A stretch of DNA of 64,000 nt from Acidithiobacillus sp. HP-2 (GCF_015100155.1 NZ_JACKZA010000002.1:172025-236024), one strand, 5' to 3'; positions 55,670 through 64,000 are shown, numbered from the stretch's first letter. Notes: generated from the sequence alone by a model not told the origin. Numbers and translations: made by a program.

Positions 55670-56973
55670 TGCGGCTGCCCCTTCGGGAAGACCCGCGCAA
55701 AGATGCGATCAATGTTGCGGGTGTGGTAAGCAAGATCAAACAGTTCCGCCAGATCCTTTTCCTGCAGATACTGCGAAACATCCGGATCGGCAGCCAGCAG
55801 CGCCTTGAAATCGGCATTATTTTCCCAGACCTGCATGGCATTGCGCTGGACGACACGGTAAGCATTTTCCCGCAACATGCCCTTGGCCGTCAAAGCCAGC
55901 AATACCCGTTGAGAGAAAATCAGACCATGCATTTTATTCAGGTTATCCATCATATGCTGAGGATAAACCACCAGTTTTTCCAGCAACCCACTGGCCCGAT
56001 GGAACATGAAATCCATGACAATGCAGGCGTCCGGACCAATAACCCGCTCCACGCTGGAATGGGAAATATCCCGCTCATGCCAGAGGGCAATGTCTTCCAG
56101 CGCCATGCCGGCATAGCCGCGCAGCAGGCGCGCCAAGCCGGTAAGATTTTCGGAAAGAATCGGATTGCGCTTGTGCGGCATGGCAGAACTGCCCTTCTGC
56201 CCCGCCGTAAACGGTTCTTCGGCTTCCAGTACTTCCGTACGCTGCAGATGCCGAATTTCCACCGCGATTTTCTCGATGGAACCGGCGATGATGGCGAGGG
56301 TACTGAAAAACTCGGCATGACGATCTCTGGAGATCACCTGGGTGCTGGCCAGCTCTGGATGAAGGCCCAACTCATGACAGACGGCTTCTTCAATATCCGG
56401 ATCAATATTGGCAAAAGTACCCACTGCTCCGGACAGCATTCCCGCAGAAACTGCCGCAATGGCACGCTGCAGACGCTGGTGATTACGCTGCGCCTCGGCA
56501 TACCAGACGGCCACTTTCAGACCAAAAGTAATGGGCTCGGCATGAATGCCGTGGGAACGGCCCATCATGACCGTATCCTTGTATTTCCAGGCCAGTTGCT
56601 CCAGCGCGGCGCAAGTCCGATCCATGCCTTTCAGAAGCAGTTCACCGGAGCGTTTGAGCTGCAAGCCGAACCCCGTATCCACTACATCTGAAGAAGTGAG
56701 TCCCACGTGAATAAAGCGACTGGAAGGCCCCACAAATTCTGCCACAGATGTCAAAAATGCAATGACGTCATGTTTCACTTCCAGCTCGATTTCAGCAATG
56801 CGGGCACTGTCAAAAGCCGCCTTTGCTTCAATTTCTGCCAGGGCCTCGGCCGGAATCCCGCCACGCGCAGCCAGCGCGCGGCAGGCGGCCAGCTCGACAT
56901 CCAGCCACGCCTGATATTTAGCGTCCTGAGTCCATAAAGCACCCATTTCCGGGCGCGTATAACGCTCAATCAT
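55666..56973 (-). CDS. purB: adenylosuccinate lyase PurB
   Basis: 435-residue lyase used twice in purine synthesis (SAICAR to AICAR, adenylosuccinate to AMP). Visible are [20 protein letters not shown] at the start, [38 protein letters not shown] (about residues 134-153, catalytic His) and the signature [16 protein letters not shown] (about 262-277, catalytic Ser loop). I chose the ATG at 56973, the normal family start, which overlaps the bamC stop by 4 bp; an upstream in-frame ATG would read into bamC. It is coupled both to bamC and purC. Confidence 0.96.
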   Translation of the reverse strand: MIERYTRPEMGALWTQDAKYQAWLDVELAACRALAARGGIPAEALAEIEAKAAFDSARIAEIELEVKHDVIAFLTSVAEFVGPSSRFIHVGLTSSDVVDTGFGLQLKRSGELLLKGMDRTCAALEQLAWKYKDTVMMGRSHGIHAEPITFGLKVAVWYAEAQRNHQRLQRAIAAVSAGMLSGAVGTFANIDPDIEEAVCHELGLHPELASTQVISRDRHAEFFSTLAIIAGSIEKIAVEIRHLQRTEVLEAEEPFTAGQKGSSAMPHKRNPILSENLTGLARLLRGYAGMALEDIALWHERDISHSSVERVIGPDACIVMDFMFHRASGLLEKLVVYPQHMMDNLNKMHGLIFSQRVLLALTAKGMLRENAYRVVQRNAMQVWENNADFKALLAADPDVSQYLQEKDLAELFDLAYHTRNIDRIFARVFPKGQPQ

Positions 56974-58094
56974 GCATTGCCCCCGGATTGCGGAGTCAGG
57001 GCCGTCTGCAACTTGTTGAGCACTTCCACCGACCACTTGGGTGCAGTCTTACCCACCCCCGGCCCGGTTTCCAGGACGCTACCAGAGTTGTCTTTCATGG
57101 CCAGCAGGCGGACCCGCACCGAAACCGGCTCCTGATCTTTCGGGCTGCTCCAGATAGCCTTGATGTTATCCCAGGTACGGTTCAGAATCCCGCCCACAAA
57201 ACCCTGCTTTTGCTGGGTCTGCTTGCCGTCTTTATGAATCATCACCGACCAATCCCCCATTCCTTCGCTGCGGACCGGATAACCCAGGCCCTGCAGGGCC
57301 ACCTCAACAGCGGGTTGGGCTTTGGCAGGAACCGCATTCAGAACCAGATAAGGACCTCCATCATCGCGATAGCGCGTCACCTTGATTTTGGGCATTTCTG
57401 CCAGCAGCACCGACTGGTTCAGACGCTTCTGCACTGCCTGCAGCAAGTCGCGATTATGATCGGCATCGGCAGGGACCTTTTTCCATTCCACCGAACTGCC
57501 CTGGGGGTTATTCCAGTAACGCTCCTGCTGGATACTCAAAACCTGGTTGCCATCGGTGGCGGTCTGCAAATGAAAAGCGTAGCGTTCCCGATGTGAAGGC
57601 GCCAGGGTATTGCCGAAAAAGGCCGCAATACCGGTACGGAAATTATGCCAGCCAGTCACCAGTTCACCCTGCTCGGGTGCAAATTTTTCTACAGGGGTCT
57701 TGTTGGCTGCCAGTGTTTCCTTGACTGCAGTCCATATCTGCGCAGGTTTAGCCTGCGTCGTCAGGCTCAGATCTGCACCAGTACCGACAATTTGCGAACT
57801 GACCCCGGCCAGCGGTTTTTCTTCTAGGGGCTTTTGGCCGGGCGCTTCACGCGGCTGGAAAACCCCATATCCGCCCATGGTGCTATCCGACACGGCAGCG
57901 GGATTCACGGGTCCTCCTGGAATAGTCACCCCCGGTGCCGGTACCTGAGCCAGCAGGTCCGGCGGAACGGCCAAGGGTTTCATCACCTGCGAATCTTCAT
58001 ATTTCGGACCCGTACTGGTATGCAGGAAAGGAATATACGAACACCCTCCCAAACCCATACTGGTAACTACGGCAAGAGCAACATAACGGCGCAT
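56970..58094 (-). CDS. bamC: outer-membrane assembly lipoprotein BamC (NlpB)
   Basis: 374-residue lipoprotein of the beta-barrel assembly machine. The signal MRRYVALAVVTSMGLGGC ends in a lipobox; a disordered N-terminal stretch (EDSQVMKPLAVPPDLLAQVP) matches the BamC 'lasso' that binds BamD, and two helix-grip domains follow (AKPAQIWTAVKETLAANKTP ... and ITRYRDDGG-like strands, with YPVRSEGMGDWSVMIHKDGK in the second). The dapA-bamC gene order is typical of gammaproteobacteria. ATG 58094 is chosen, with GGGG six bases upstream. The stop overlaps purB by 4 bp. Confidence 0.85.
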   Translation of the reverse strand: MRRYVALAVVTSMGLGGCSYIPFLHTSTGPKYEDSQVMKPLAVPPDLLAQVPAPGVTIPGGPVNPAAVSDSTMGGYGVFQPREAPGQKPLEEKPLAGVSSQIVGTGADLSLTTQAKPAQIWTAVKETLAANKTPVEKFAPEQGELVTGWHNFRTGIAAFFGNTLAPSHRERYAFHLQTATDGNQVLSIQQERYWNNPQGSSVEWKKVPADADHNRDLLQAVQKRLNQSVLLAEMPKIKVTRYRDDGGPYLVLNAVPAKAQPAVEVALQGLGYPVRSEGMGDWSVMIHKDGKQTQQKQGFVGGILNRTWDNIKAIWSSPKDQEPVSVRVRLLAMKDNSGSVLETGPGVGKTAPKWSVEVLNKLQTALTPQSGGNA

Positions 58095-58131
58095 GCAAAA
58101 CCCCACTAAACGCGACAGAGCGCGAAGAAAA

Positions 58132-59007
58132 TCAAAGACAATGCGCTGCGCGCAAACTGCTGCGCAGACGCTCGTGATACATTCCGGACAACGGGGTCAA
58201 GGGCAATCGCAACGCGGGTCCCATTCGTCCCATTTCCTGCAAGGCCCATTTCACCGGGATGGGATTGGACTCTACAAACAAGTCACGATGTAGATCCACC
58301 AACTGCACGTTGACCGCTCTGGCGGCCACAAAATCCCCTGCGAGCGCCAGATTGCACATTTCAGCCATCAGGCGCGGGGCCACATTGGCCGTCACGGAAA
58401 TCACACCCTTGGCCCCCAAAGACATGGCCGCCAAGGCCGCCGCATCATCTCCGGTATACACTTCAACCTGATCACCACACTGATGGAGGATTTCGGCTAC
58501 CCGCTCGACTTTACCACTGGCTTCCTTGATACCCACCACGCAGGCGCGCGGGGCCAGGCGGGCCAAAGTTTCCGGGAGAATATCCCCCGCCGTACGGCCG
58601 GGCACATTATAAAGTATCATGGGGAAGTGGCAGGCCTCGGCAATAGCCGTATAGTGCTGGAAAAGCCCTTCCTGAGTCGGTTTGTTATAGTAAGGAGAAA
58701 CCAGAAGGGCCGCATCTGCCTTGGCTTCCATGGCCGCTTTGGTCAGGCTGATGGCTTCATGGGTGGCATTGGCACCGGTTCCGGCAATGACGGGTATCCG
58801 CCCCCTGACCTGCTCAACGACGCCACGAATCACCGTAACATGTTCTTTCATTTCCAGAGTGGCAGACTCGCCGGTGGTACCCACCGCTACCAGCGCATGC
58901 GTGCCTTCACTGATATGCCACTCCACTAGATCCCGCAATGCCCTATCGTCCACGGCGCCATCTGCGCGCATGGGCGTCACCAAAGCTACCATACTGCCGT
59001 GAAACAT
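58132..59007 (-). CDS. dapA: 4-hydroxy-tetrahydrodipicolinate synthase DapA
   Basis: 291-residue TIM-barrel enzyme condensing pyruvate with aspartate semialdehyde in lysine/DAP synthesis. The N-terminus is MFHGSMVALVTPMRADGAVD; motifs are VAVGTTGESATLEMKEHVTV (Thr dyad, about residues 41-60), YYNKPTQEGLFQHY, ILYNVPGRTAGD with the catalytic Tyr near residue 134, and VVGIKEASGKVERV with the Schiff-base Lys near 163. I chose ATG 59007 (GGGAG 11 bp upstream) over a longer frame to 59079, whose extra residues are not family-like. First gene of the operon that continues into bamC and three pur genes. Confidence 0.95.
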   Translation of the reverse strand: MFHGSMVALVTPMRADGAVDDRALRDLVEWHISEGTHALVAVGTTGESATLEMKEHVTVIRGVVEQVRGRIPVIAGTGANATHEAISLTKAAMEAKADAALLVSPYYNKPTQEGLFQHYTAIAEACHFPMILYNVPGRTAGDILPETLARLAPRACVVGIKEASGKVERVAEILHQCGDQVEVYTGDDAAALAAMSLGAKGVISVTANVAPRLMAEMCNLALAGDFVAARAVNVQLVDLHRDLFVESNPIPVKWALQEMGRMGPALRLPLTPLSGMYHERLRSSLRAAHCL

Positions 59008-59115
59008 GATTTTTATGCTCCCGCTCTTACGCGTTCCATTTCTGCATGGGATGGTACTTGCCAGACAGAGGGCTGGCAAGGAGCGGTATTCGGAGAATGT
59101 TGCTCCTCCTGTGCA

Positions 59116-59427
59116 CTACAGCGCCCGCTTCCCGGTAACAATTTCCCACCATAGCCGCCAATCGCCCATGAAACTGAACAGAGGGTACCTGAAGGTAGCA
59201 GGCTTATTGTGCTCGAAGAAGAAATGGCCGATCCAGGCTAGCAAGTAACCTTGCAATGGAGCAACAGGCAACAACCACCATATCCCTGAACCGATCGCGG
59301 TAAGTATGAGAGCCAGAGCCATACTCGTACCAGTGAAGTGCAGTCTTCTAGACACAGTGTTCTCATGCTCACTCAAATAGAAACAGTAGAACTCACTGAA
59401 AGTCTTGTACCGCTCCAATCTGCTCAT
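59116..59427 (-). CDS. DUF962 (Mpo1-like) membrane protein
   Basis: 103-residue protein. The sequence RYKTFSEFYCFYLSEHENTV then SRRLHFTGTSMALALILTAI, WLLPVAPLQGYLLAWIGHFF and FEHNKPATFRYPLFSFMGDW is the compact DUF962 fold, with its conserved His residues (EHEN, RRLHF, GHFFFEHN) and two to three TM helices. The yeast member Mpo1 is an iron-dependent fatty-acid alpha-dioxygenase; bacterial function is not established. I chose the ATG at 59427 (MSRLERYKTF). It stands alone upstream of the dapA operon. Confidence 0.85.
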   Translation of the reverse strand: MSRLERYKTFSEFYCFYLSEHENTVSRRLHFTGTSMALALILTAIGSGIWWLLPVAPLQGYLLAWIGHFFFEHNKPATFRYPLFSFMGDWRLWWEIVTGKRAL

Positions 59428-59836
59428 ACCAAAATCCCGGGCGACCACAACCAATCATACCCTAGCACTCTGCAGCAAAAATTGTACACTGACGTACGCA
59501 AAAAACCTATCCGTTGTTAATTGAAGTAATTTTGACTACATATTTTGAACATGATTGATCGGAACATATCCCGGCAAACCATAGTTCACCATTACCGATT
59601 ATCATTCCTTGATAATTCCCCCACAATTTTCCATAAGACTGCTGCTTAATCGCGCTTACCACTTTATCTGTGAATAATGATGCTGTTTAACACTTGGCTA
59701 TCTATATTGGTCTCTTAACTCGGTTTTCTGTTCCACCGGCCTCAGTAGCCAATTTCAGACGTTTTTCAAGGCGCATTAAAAAATGCCTGCATCGCTATGC
59801 AAGCGATGCAGGCTGCTGCGATGGAGTTATGGAACG
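59428..59836. other. AT-rich intergenic region
   Basis: Contains the terminator of the ferritin-like gene (59778-59813). The rest, 59428 to about 59770, is AT-rich, and I see no gene, repeat or clear promoter pair in it. Confidence 0.5.
59778..59813 (-). terminator. intrinsic terminator of the ferritin-like gene
   Basis: GCCTGCATCGCT (59785-59796) and AGCGATGCAGGC (59802-59813) form a perfect 12-bp stem with a five-base loop; on the minus strand it is followed by A then TTTTTT. It lies 24 bp past the stop of the ferritin-like gene. Confidence 0.9.
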
Positions 59837-60451
59837 TTAACTGGGCATGGCGGAGATAAAAGCCGCTGGAACGGGGAATTCTCCAAGGGCACTGCGCAAC
59901 ACCGCAAAATGCATGGCTTCATCCCCTTCAATATTGGCTGCTGCATGGGCCAGTTCCGGATTACTGAACTCGGGTACTGTTCCCAGATAGGCCTTGGCAG
60001 CACCAACTTCCAGACCGGCAGCAAAATGCAGAACATCATTCTGGGTTTTCAGCTTGTCCAGAGGAAATCCCCACTTACTGGCCAGCTCGGTCATCGGCGC
60101 TTTTAGAGAAACTTTCGGAGCAACCGGAGTTCCACCCAGCTTTTTGATGGTTTCGGCAAGAATAGCTGCATGGGCTTCATGATCTGCCTGAAATGAAAGA
60201 GCTACTTTAAGCAATGCCGGGTCCAGCAACTTGCTTTCGGCCCCGACCTGATAAGCTGCAATAGCCTGATGTTCGGCATTCAGGGCAAAGTTCAGCAAAT
60301 ATAAATCATGTTTCGGGCCTTTGGGCATGGCAGCCGCTTCCGCCAGAGCTGGCATGGTTAAACTACTGACCGCAGCCAGTCCCAGCCCAAACAATGCACT
60401 TTTCTTGAAAAAATCCCGACGATCCAAACCTTGATTTTCCATTTCTTTCAT
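59837..60451 (-). CDS. Tat-exported ferritin-like domain protein
   Basis: 204-residue exported protein. A twin-arginine signal (LDRRDFFKKSALFGLGLAAV) precedes a four-helix ferritin-like domain (PF13668-type): LLNFALNAEHQAIAAYQVGA, VALSFQADHEAHAAILAETI, HFAAGLEVGAAKAYLGTVPE and AAANIEGDEAMHFAVLRSAL. Each helix carries Glu and His residues positioned to bind metal. Family members occur in stress loci; iron or oxidant handling in the periplasm is plausible. AGGAG precedes the ATG at 60451. It follows the anti-sigma gene by 94 bp and is a likely target of the sigma factor. Confidence 0.85.
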   Translation of the reverse strand: MKEMENQGLDRRDFFKKSALFGLGLAAVSSLTMPALAEAAAMPKGPKHDLYLLNFALNAEHQAIAAYQVGAESKLLDPALLKVALSFQADHEAHAAILAETIKKLGGTPVAPKVSLKAPMTELASKWGFPLDKLKTQNDVLHFAAGLEVGAAKAYLGTVPEFSNPELAHAAANIEGDEAMHFAVLRSALGEFPVPAAFISAMPS

Positions 60452-60545
60452 GACGTTCTCCTGAGCAGGTGACAGCAATATTGCCATCCTCAACTAAATA
60501 CGCATTCGCTCCATGCTTGGATGCAATAAGATGATTTTTGCAGAC

Positions 60546-61247
60546 TCAACTACTTAAATGCGTCGATAGAATATCTGCCTTATACAATACGGCCGTAGTA
60601 GGCTGGCCCGTTGGCGAACCGCCTTCTGGCTCCACGGTCACCGCAATCAGGGCAACCGAGCGCATATCCAGATGGTCTGGAGTCACCAATATCGGTGTGC
60701 GCCCTGGATGGGTCGGCAATAACCCCATGGATATGGGCTTTTTACCCGGAACAATGGCCCAGAGCTGCAAGGATTTATCGGCAGGCAAAGACATGCTGCG
60801 CATGGTCACCAAGGCCATGTGATGATCATTGGCCCGCAGCATCCACACCGCCTGACCCGATGTATTGTTTAGCACCGCCATATAGGGCATACGCGGTGGT
60901 GCTGGCCAGAGCAGCAGAAGAACCAGCGCCAGCGCCAGGCCGGCCGACATGGCGCGCCACAGCCCCAGTTTCTGCCACCAGGAAACATGGCGGGCTGTAA
61001 CTGCGTCAGCGGTTCGCGCTGGCAATTCTGCTACTACCCCTTGCCAGACCGAACGCGGAGGGGCGATGGGTGGCTCCTGCAGACTGTAGGGCATCAAGGT
61101 GTCCTCCCACTCTGCCACCCGAGCAGCCAACCAGGGACGAGAGCGCAGCATGCGGGCAAAACGCAGCCGTGCCCGCCCGTGCAAGGTCCCCAGTACATAG
61201 GAACCCGCGAGCAGGTCCGCAAGCTTTGGCCACTTATTCAGATTCAT
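60546..61247 (-). CDS. RskA-type anti-sigma factor
   Basis: 233-residue single-pass inner-membrane protein. The cytoplasmic part (residues 1-95) has a helical anti-sigma region (LADLLAGSYVLGTLHGRARL and RFARMLRSRPWLAARVAEWE); one TM (AMSAGLALALVLLLLWPAPP, about 98-117) leads to a periplasmic beta domain ending in the RskA hallmark SVALIAVTVEPEGGSPTGQP. It should sequester the ECF factor encoded upstream, whose coding end it overlaps by 14 bp, until a periplasmic signal releases it. Confidence 0.9.
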   Translation of the reverse strand: MNLNKWPKLADLLAGSYVLGTLHGRARLRFARMLRSRPWLAARVAEWEDTLMPYSLQEPPIAPPRSVWQGVVAELPARTADAVTARHVSWWQKLGLWRAMSAGLALALVLLLLWPAPPRMPYMAVLNNTSGQAVWMLRANDHHMALVTMRSMSLPADKSLQLWAIVPGKKPISMGLLPTHPGRTPILVTPDHLDMRSVALIAVTVEPEGGSPTGQPTTAVLYKADILSTHLSS

Positions 61248-61785
61248 GATGCAAACAGTCTCTCAAACTTAAAAGTCCCCGACGAATCCAGCTTTTGACC
61301 GTACCCAACGCTTCACCAGCAAAGCGCGCCACTTCGTCGTAACTGGCTGCGCGATAAAAAGCCTGGGAAATAGCCTGCCTTTGATCGCTGGGAAGTCGTT
61401 CCAGACAATCCAATAAAAGTTGCTTTTCCGAAGCCATCCGGGGGTCAGCAGGAAATTCCTGCTCTCCCCACTGCTCCCAGTTTTCGTCTTCCCAACCTGG
61501 CTGATCTTTGGGAAGCCGTCTCAATTCATCAATAGCCTGGTAGCGGACAATGGCCGCTGCCCAAGCCATGGGAGCGCCCCGGCCCGCCTGGTATTCTCCC
61601 GCCTTTAACCAGATTTTCACAAATGCATCCTGTAAACAATCGGCCGCACGGCCCTGCTCTCTTAAAATACGCAAAGCAACGGGAAACAGATGCGCAGCCG
61701 TAGCATCGTAAAAATCACGGAAGGCTTGCTGATCAGCAAGCGCCACTTTCTGCAGGAGTTTTTCCAGTTCGGCGACTTCAGGCAC
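61234..61785 (-). CDS. ECF sigma factor, SigK/RpoE-like
   Basis: 183-residue extracytoplasmic-function sigma factor. Region 2 spans about residues 20-92 (FRDFYDATAAHLFPVALRIL, DCLQDAFVKIWLKAGEYQAG, AWAAAIVRYQAIDELRR, the -10 recognition helix) and region 4 about 120-175 (CLERLPSDQRQAISQAFYRA, YDEVARFAGEALGTVKSWIR, RGLLSLRDCL, the -35 helix-turn-helix). It starts at GTG 61785. Pairing with an RskA-type anti-sigma and a Tat ferritin-like protein suggests a periplasmic oxidative or metal stress response. Confidence 0.93.
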   Translation of the reverse strand: MPEVAELEKLLQKVALADQQAFRDFYDATAAHLFPVALRILREQGRAADCLQDAFVKIWLKAGEYQAGRGAPMAWAAAIVRYQAIDELRRLPKDQPGWEDENWEQWGEQEFPADPRMASEKQLLLDCLERLPSDQRQAISQAFYRAASYDEVARFAGEALGTVKSWIRRGLLSLRDCLHHESE

Positions 61786-62008
61786 TGGTTATCACCGTAA
61801 CCTGATAAACAAAAATTTACATTTTACATCTCGATTCATGGGACAACACACCTTAATCTGCATTTCACAGGCAAAAGCATAGCGCAAAAACTTCCTGCTT
61901 AGCCATGTTAAAAAGGCTTCCTCCAGTGGAAAGCAGGACCATGGGTAGTAAGACCATGAACAACAAGGGCTTTACAAGCTGGAACGTTGAGATCCTCAGC
62001 ATTAGGCG

Positions 62009-62083
62009 TTACCCCAAGCTTACCATAGGCGTCCATATTCCGGTTGATTTCAGCCAATCACGGCGATTCATCAATTTTTTCAT
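62009..62083 (-). pseudogene. Tat-signal stub, apparent remnant of an exported-protein gene
   Basis: A minus-strand ATG at 62083 with a strong GGAGA nine bases upstream opens MKKLMNRRDWLKSTGIWTPM, a textbook twin-arginine start (NRRDWLK), but a TAA stops it after 24 codons. No exported domain follows in that frame, and reading on in the same or the neighbouring frame to about 61865 gives no recognisable protein. It looks like the 5' end of a decayed or deleted Tat-substrate gene (perhaps a partner of the divergent cytochrome b), though a very short real peptide cannot be excluded. Confidence 0.45.
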
Positions 62084-62268
62084 GAACTGATTCTCCATCT
62101 CAGTGTTTAAGATAAAAACTACAACTCACTGTTAAGATTATGAAGTATTTTTACATCTGGATGCAGCACCCAGGATTGCCTTTATTTTTGCATCTTTTTA
62201 TGGATGACCTGCGTACTTGTATAGTGAACATCAATCATATATGAGCGTTACCCTATAGAGGAATATCC
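62084..62268. other. intergenic region between Tat stub and cytochrome b gene
   Basis: AT-rich. It should hold the promoters of the stub (minus) and of the cytochrome gene (plus). I see no clear promoter pair. On the other side, 61786-61864 likewise holds only the presumed promoter of the sigma-factor gene. Confidence 0.4.
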
Positions 62269-62883
62269 ATGCCTTCTTCTCATCTGGACGTAAAACAGAG
62301 CCCATCAGATGACAGCTGGCCCAATATCGCCAAACTGCTACATTTTTTCCTGCTTTCCGCCGTCACTTTCCAAATGATCACGGGATTCATGGGATGGTTA
62401 TATGGATGGTTTCCCTTTGAGTGGCATGTCATCGTGGGGCAGATACTGATCGTGGTCCTTCTTTTGCAATGGGGTTGGCTGATGTTGAGCCGCAGTGGAC
62501 GCATTACGTTGCGTTATTTGTTTCCCCTGAATCCCGTCGGATTAAGAGTAATTTTCCAAGACATCAGGGGACTATCTCAAGGGTTTTTGGCGCCTCCCGG
62601 CCCACGCGCAGGACTGCCTGGATTGATGCACGGAGTATTTCTTCTCTCGGTCACTCTGGTTGCCACTGCTGGTCTGACACTCTTAGGCGGGTTTCGCGGG
62701 TGGTGGTCCGGAATTCCATTTGGATGGTTATTGGACATCCTTCGTTGGGGGGCTGTTGCAATTGCTTTGCAGTGGATTGGGCACGTCGGGATGGTGTTCC
62801 TGCATGTTCTTGCAGGTGACCCACTCTGGAATATGTTTAAGCTACGTTTAGCACATAAAGGATGCGCCCCAAAAAACAAATGA
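62269..62883 (+). CDS. cytochrome b561-type membrane protein
   Basis: 204-residue four-TM protein of the prokaryotic cytochrome b561/Ni-hydrogenase b-subunit type (PF01292). Candidate haem-ligand histidines lie in the membrane: IAKLLHFFLLSAV (about residue 25), PFEWHVIVGQILI (about 48), GLMHGVFLLSVTL (about 121) and QWIGHVGMVFLHVLAGDPLW (about 168 and 175). It would pass electrons between quinone and a periplasmic partner. Such subunits usually pair with an exported oxidoreductase; none is adjacent, only a decayed Tat stub upstream on the opposite strand. Confidence 0.83.
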   Translation: MPSSHLDVKQSPSDDSWPNIAKLLHFFLLSAVTFQMITGFMGWLYGWFPFEWHVIVGQILIVVLLLQWGWLMLSRSGRITLRYLFPLNPVGLRVIFQDIRGLSQGFLAPPGPRAGLPGLMHGVFLLSVTLVATAGLTLLGGFRGWWSGIPFGWLLDILRWGAVAIALQWIGHVGMVFLHVLAGDPLWNMFKLRLAHKGCAPKNK

Positions 62884-63439
62884 CAGGACGTTATGTTTAG
62901 AGTTGGCTGTAGTTTGGGTTCCTAATGTGTGTCAAACAGCGCCTGAGATTTGTCAGTTTTCAGCACAAAACAGAGTCAATACGGGGCGCTTTACCCATAA
63001 CCTGATCCATATTCCGAAAATTATTTATACCTATCAGTGGTTAATATTTATTCTTCACGAAATTGTGCGCTAAAAGTGTGATACTGACGTATGGTAAAAC
63101 AATGACGCCGTTTAACACATCTTGCTCAGGTTGGCAGATGATAGCTTACTATGACAGCAATTTAATAAATTTAATTGCCATATCAAAATAATCTATGGTG
63201 CTCCCAAGGGAACACGAACTTAACCCCGCTTTTATAGACCTACGATCCATCTCTATCAAGCATCGCAAACGGTCCATCTGAAGCAAACCCTTTTGGGCAA
63301 AAACCCGCCAACTCTACATATACTCGATTATATGTAGAGAAGCCCAAAATTCACTCTCAACATTATGTTTCTATTAACAAAATACGACACACCAAAAAGC
63401 CTAACACATTATATTGCATAGATTTAACAAAAACTGCTA
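62884..63439. other. AT-rich intergenic region with one long hairpin
   Basis: No gene is visible in these 556 bases. The one clear structure is a perfect 11-bp inverted repeat, CTCTACATATA (63312-63322) and TATATGTAGAG (63329-63339), with a 6-base loop and no T run after it on either strand. Confidence 0.5.
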
Positions 63440-63652
63440 TTAACCACTGCTGAATCTGGTTTTACCAAAAGAAGCACCAGACCTGTCCATCCAGGTCTTG
63501 AGATTGGAGAACACGAGATAAATGATCAGCAAGAAGGTCTCGGCAACTTGCATGTCGCCACGCTCCGCAACGGCGGTGTGAAAATAGCCGCGCTCACTAA
63601 GTTTCGCGTAACCGATATCACGTATAGTACGCCCAGCCAGCGTAGCCCGCCC
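63440..63652 (-). pseudogene. transposase C-terminal fragment, possibly IS1595-like
   Basis: On the minus strand an open frame ends at TAA 63440-63442 and reads RTIRDIGYAKLSERGYFHTA, VAERGDMQVAETFLLIIYLV and FSNLKTWMDRSG. The segment 'GD...AE.FL..I.LVFSNLKTW' recalls the C-terminal DDE region of IS1595-type transposases, where IHLVFSNLKTWL.GT is conserved; the expected GTHHG is not seen and the protein has no N-terminal part. It is therefore a remnant or an interrupted element. The break coincides with the start of the candidate group II intron segment. Confidence 0.4.
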
Positions 63653-64000
63653 TTTTGGGGGTAAAGCTGCTTGAGCATGTTTGGAATGCAGAGCCCAATG
63701 TGTTTGTTACTGTAATCACTGGGTCTGCCCTTTCTCTGCTGTGAGAGGAAGTGAGCCGAAGCGGCGGTGACTTGCCGACACTGGCAAGGTGACGAAGTCC
63801 GTGGGAAACGGGGCTTGCGGCGAAGCGGTTACGCCAAGATGAGCTTCTAGGCTGAGCATGGGACGGTTGAGGAACACGAACCTGTTTACACGCATCTGAG
63901 GGTTGAAATGTCACCACTGCCTACACCGCTTATGAGGCAGGGCGTGGGCTGTCGCTGGGTACAAGTATGGCTCGGCGATGCGAATGCTGGCTGGACACTG
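63640..64000 (+). mobile_element. candidate 5' portion of a group II intron, cut by window end
   Basis: From about 63640 to the end the DNA is GC-rich, structured and lacks a convincing reading frame, with many short self-complementary segments (CTTGCCGACACTGGCAAG, CCACTGCCTACACC... with GAGGCAGGGCGTGG, CATGGGACGG). The style matches the ribozyme domain I-III region that precedes an intron-encoded reverse transcriptase, and short spurious minus frames of this kind (63618-63917) are commonly annotated in such introns. No reverse transcriptase is visible because the window ends, so this is a guess from texture. Confidence 0.35.

Noticed and set aside
61905..62090. 61-codon plus-strand frame
   Set aside because: No ribosome-binding site and no family; the minus strand of the same DNA has the better Tat-like start.
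59475..63110. Short similarity between 59485-59500 and 63078-63092 (ACTGACGTA) and between 59680 and 63105 (GTTTAACAC)
   Set aside because: Matches are too short and spaced differently to be element ends.
63618..63917. 99-codon minus-strand frame
   Set aside because: Composition is that of a structured RNA region and spurious frames like this are common in group II introns; not counted as a gene.

Overview
The window looks like chromosomal DNA of an acidophilic, probably chemolithoautotrophic gammaproteobacterium-like organism close to Acidithiobacillus. This rests on overall gene content and style (moderately GC-rich, dense, many Tat-exported phosphatases, purine and haem housekeeping genes mixed with envelope functions); no rRNA or species marker is present, so the genus is an inference.

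Layout. 1-4.3 kb is the edge of an exopolysaccharide locus: a Wzx-type flippase (cut by the window start), a Uma2-like nuclease, an EPS-associated MarR-type regulator and a Wzz-like chain-length protein on the minus strand, with a WbaP-type initiating glycosyltransferase divergent on the plus strand. 4.5-11 kb is housekeeping: purH-purD-tsaC preceded by an attenuator-like leader, a vapBC toxin-antitoxin pair, hemF-pyrD and a small lipoprotein.

11-42 kb is the most distinctive part: a phosphate-starvation island. Five transcription units start with tandem 11-bp PHO-box units (CTGTCATAAAA-like), and in all five the -10 hexamer begins exactly 7 bp after the last unit. The units are (i) an MFS transporter, (ii) a Sel1-repeat protein with a Tat-exported phospholipase C, (iii) exbB-exbD-TonB-dependent receptor-tonB-RNase T2-second phospholipase C, (iv) a Pho84-like phosphate:H+ symporter, and (v) a second TonB-dependent receptor-exbB-exbD-tonB (frame-broken at a C7 tract)-PhoD-like phosphatase. 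Together they would release phosphate from lipids, RNA and other esters, energise outer-membrane uptake and import phosphate with protons. An RND efflux operon (TolC-like, adaptor, AcrB-like) followed by two DUF3857/transglutaminase proteins, an Rpn-type nuclease, an atypical orphan response regulator, a DUF3568 lipoprotein and tRNA-Leu(CAA) lie inside the island without PHO boxes of their own.

42-51 kb holds an EnvZ/OmpR-type two-component system, two tandem related small-RNA gene candidates with identical terminators, orn, a three-gene oxidoreductase cluster (LLM flavoprotein, NAD-epimerase, AurF-like diiron oxygenase), pgm, a YtxH protein and tRNA-Pro(TGG). 51-59 kb is a minus-strand dapA-bamC-purB-purC-purL operon. 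59-64 kb contains a DUF962 membrane protein, an ECF sigma/anti-sigma/Tat ferritin-like cluster, a cytochrome b561-like gene with a decayed Tat-signal stub beside it, and at the end a transposase remnant abutting what may be the 5' part of a group II intron.
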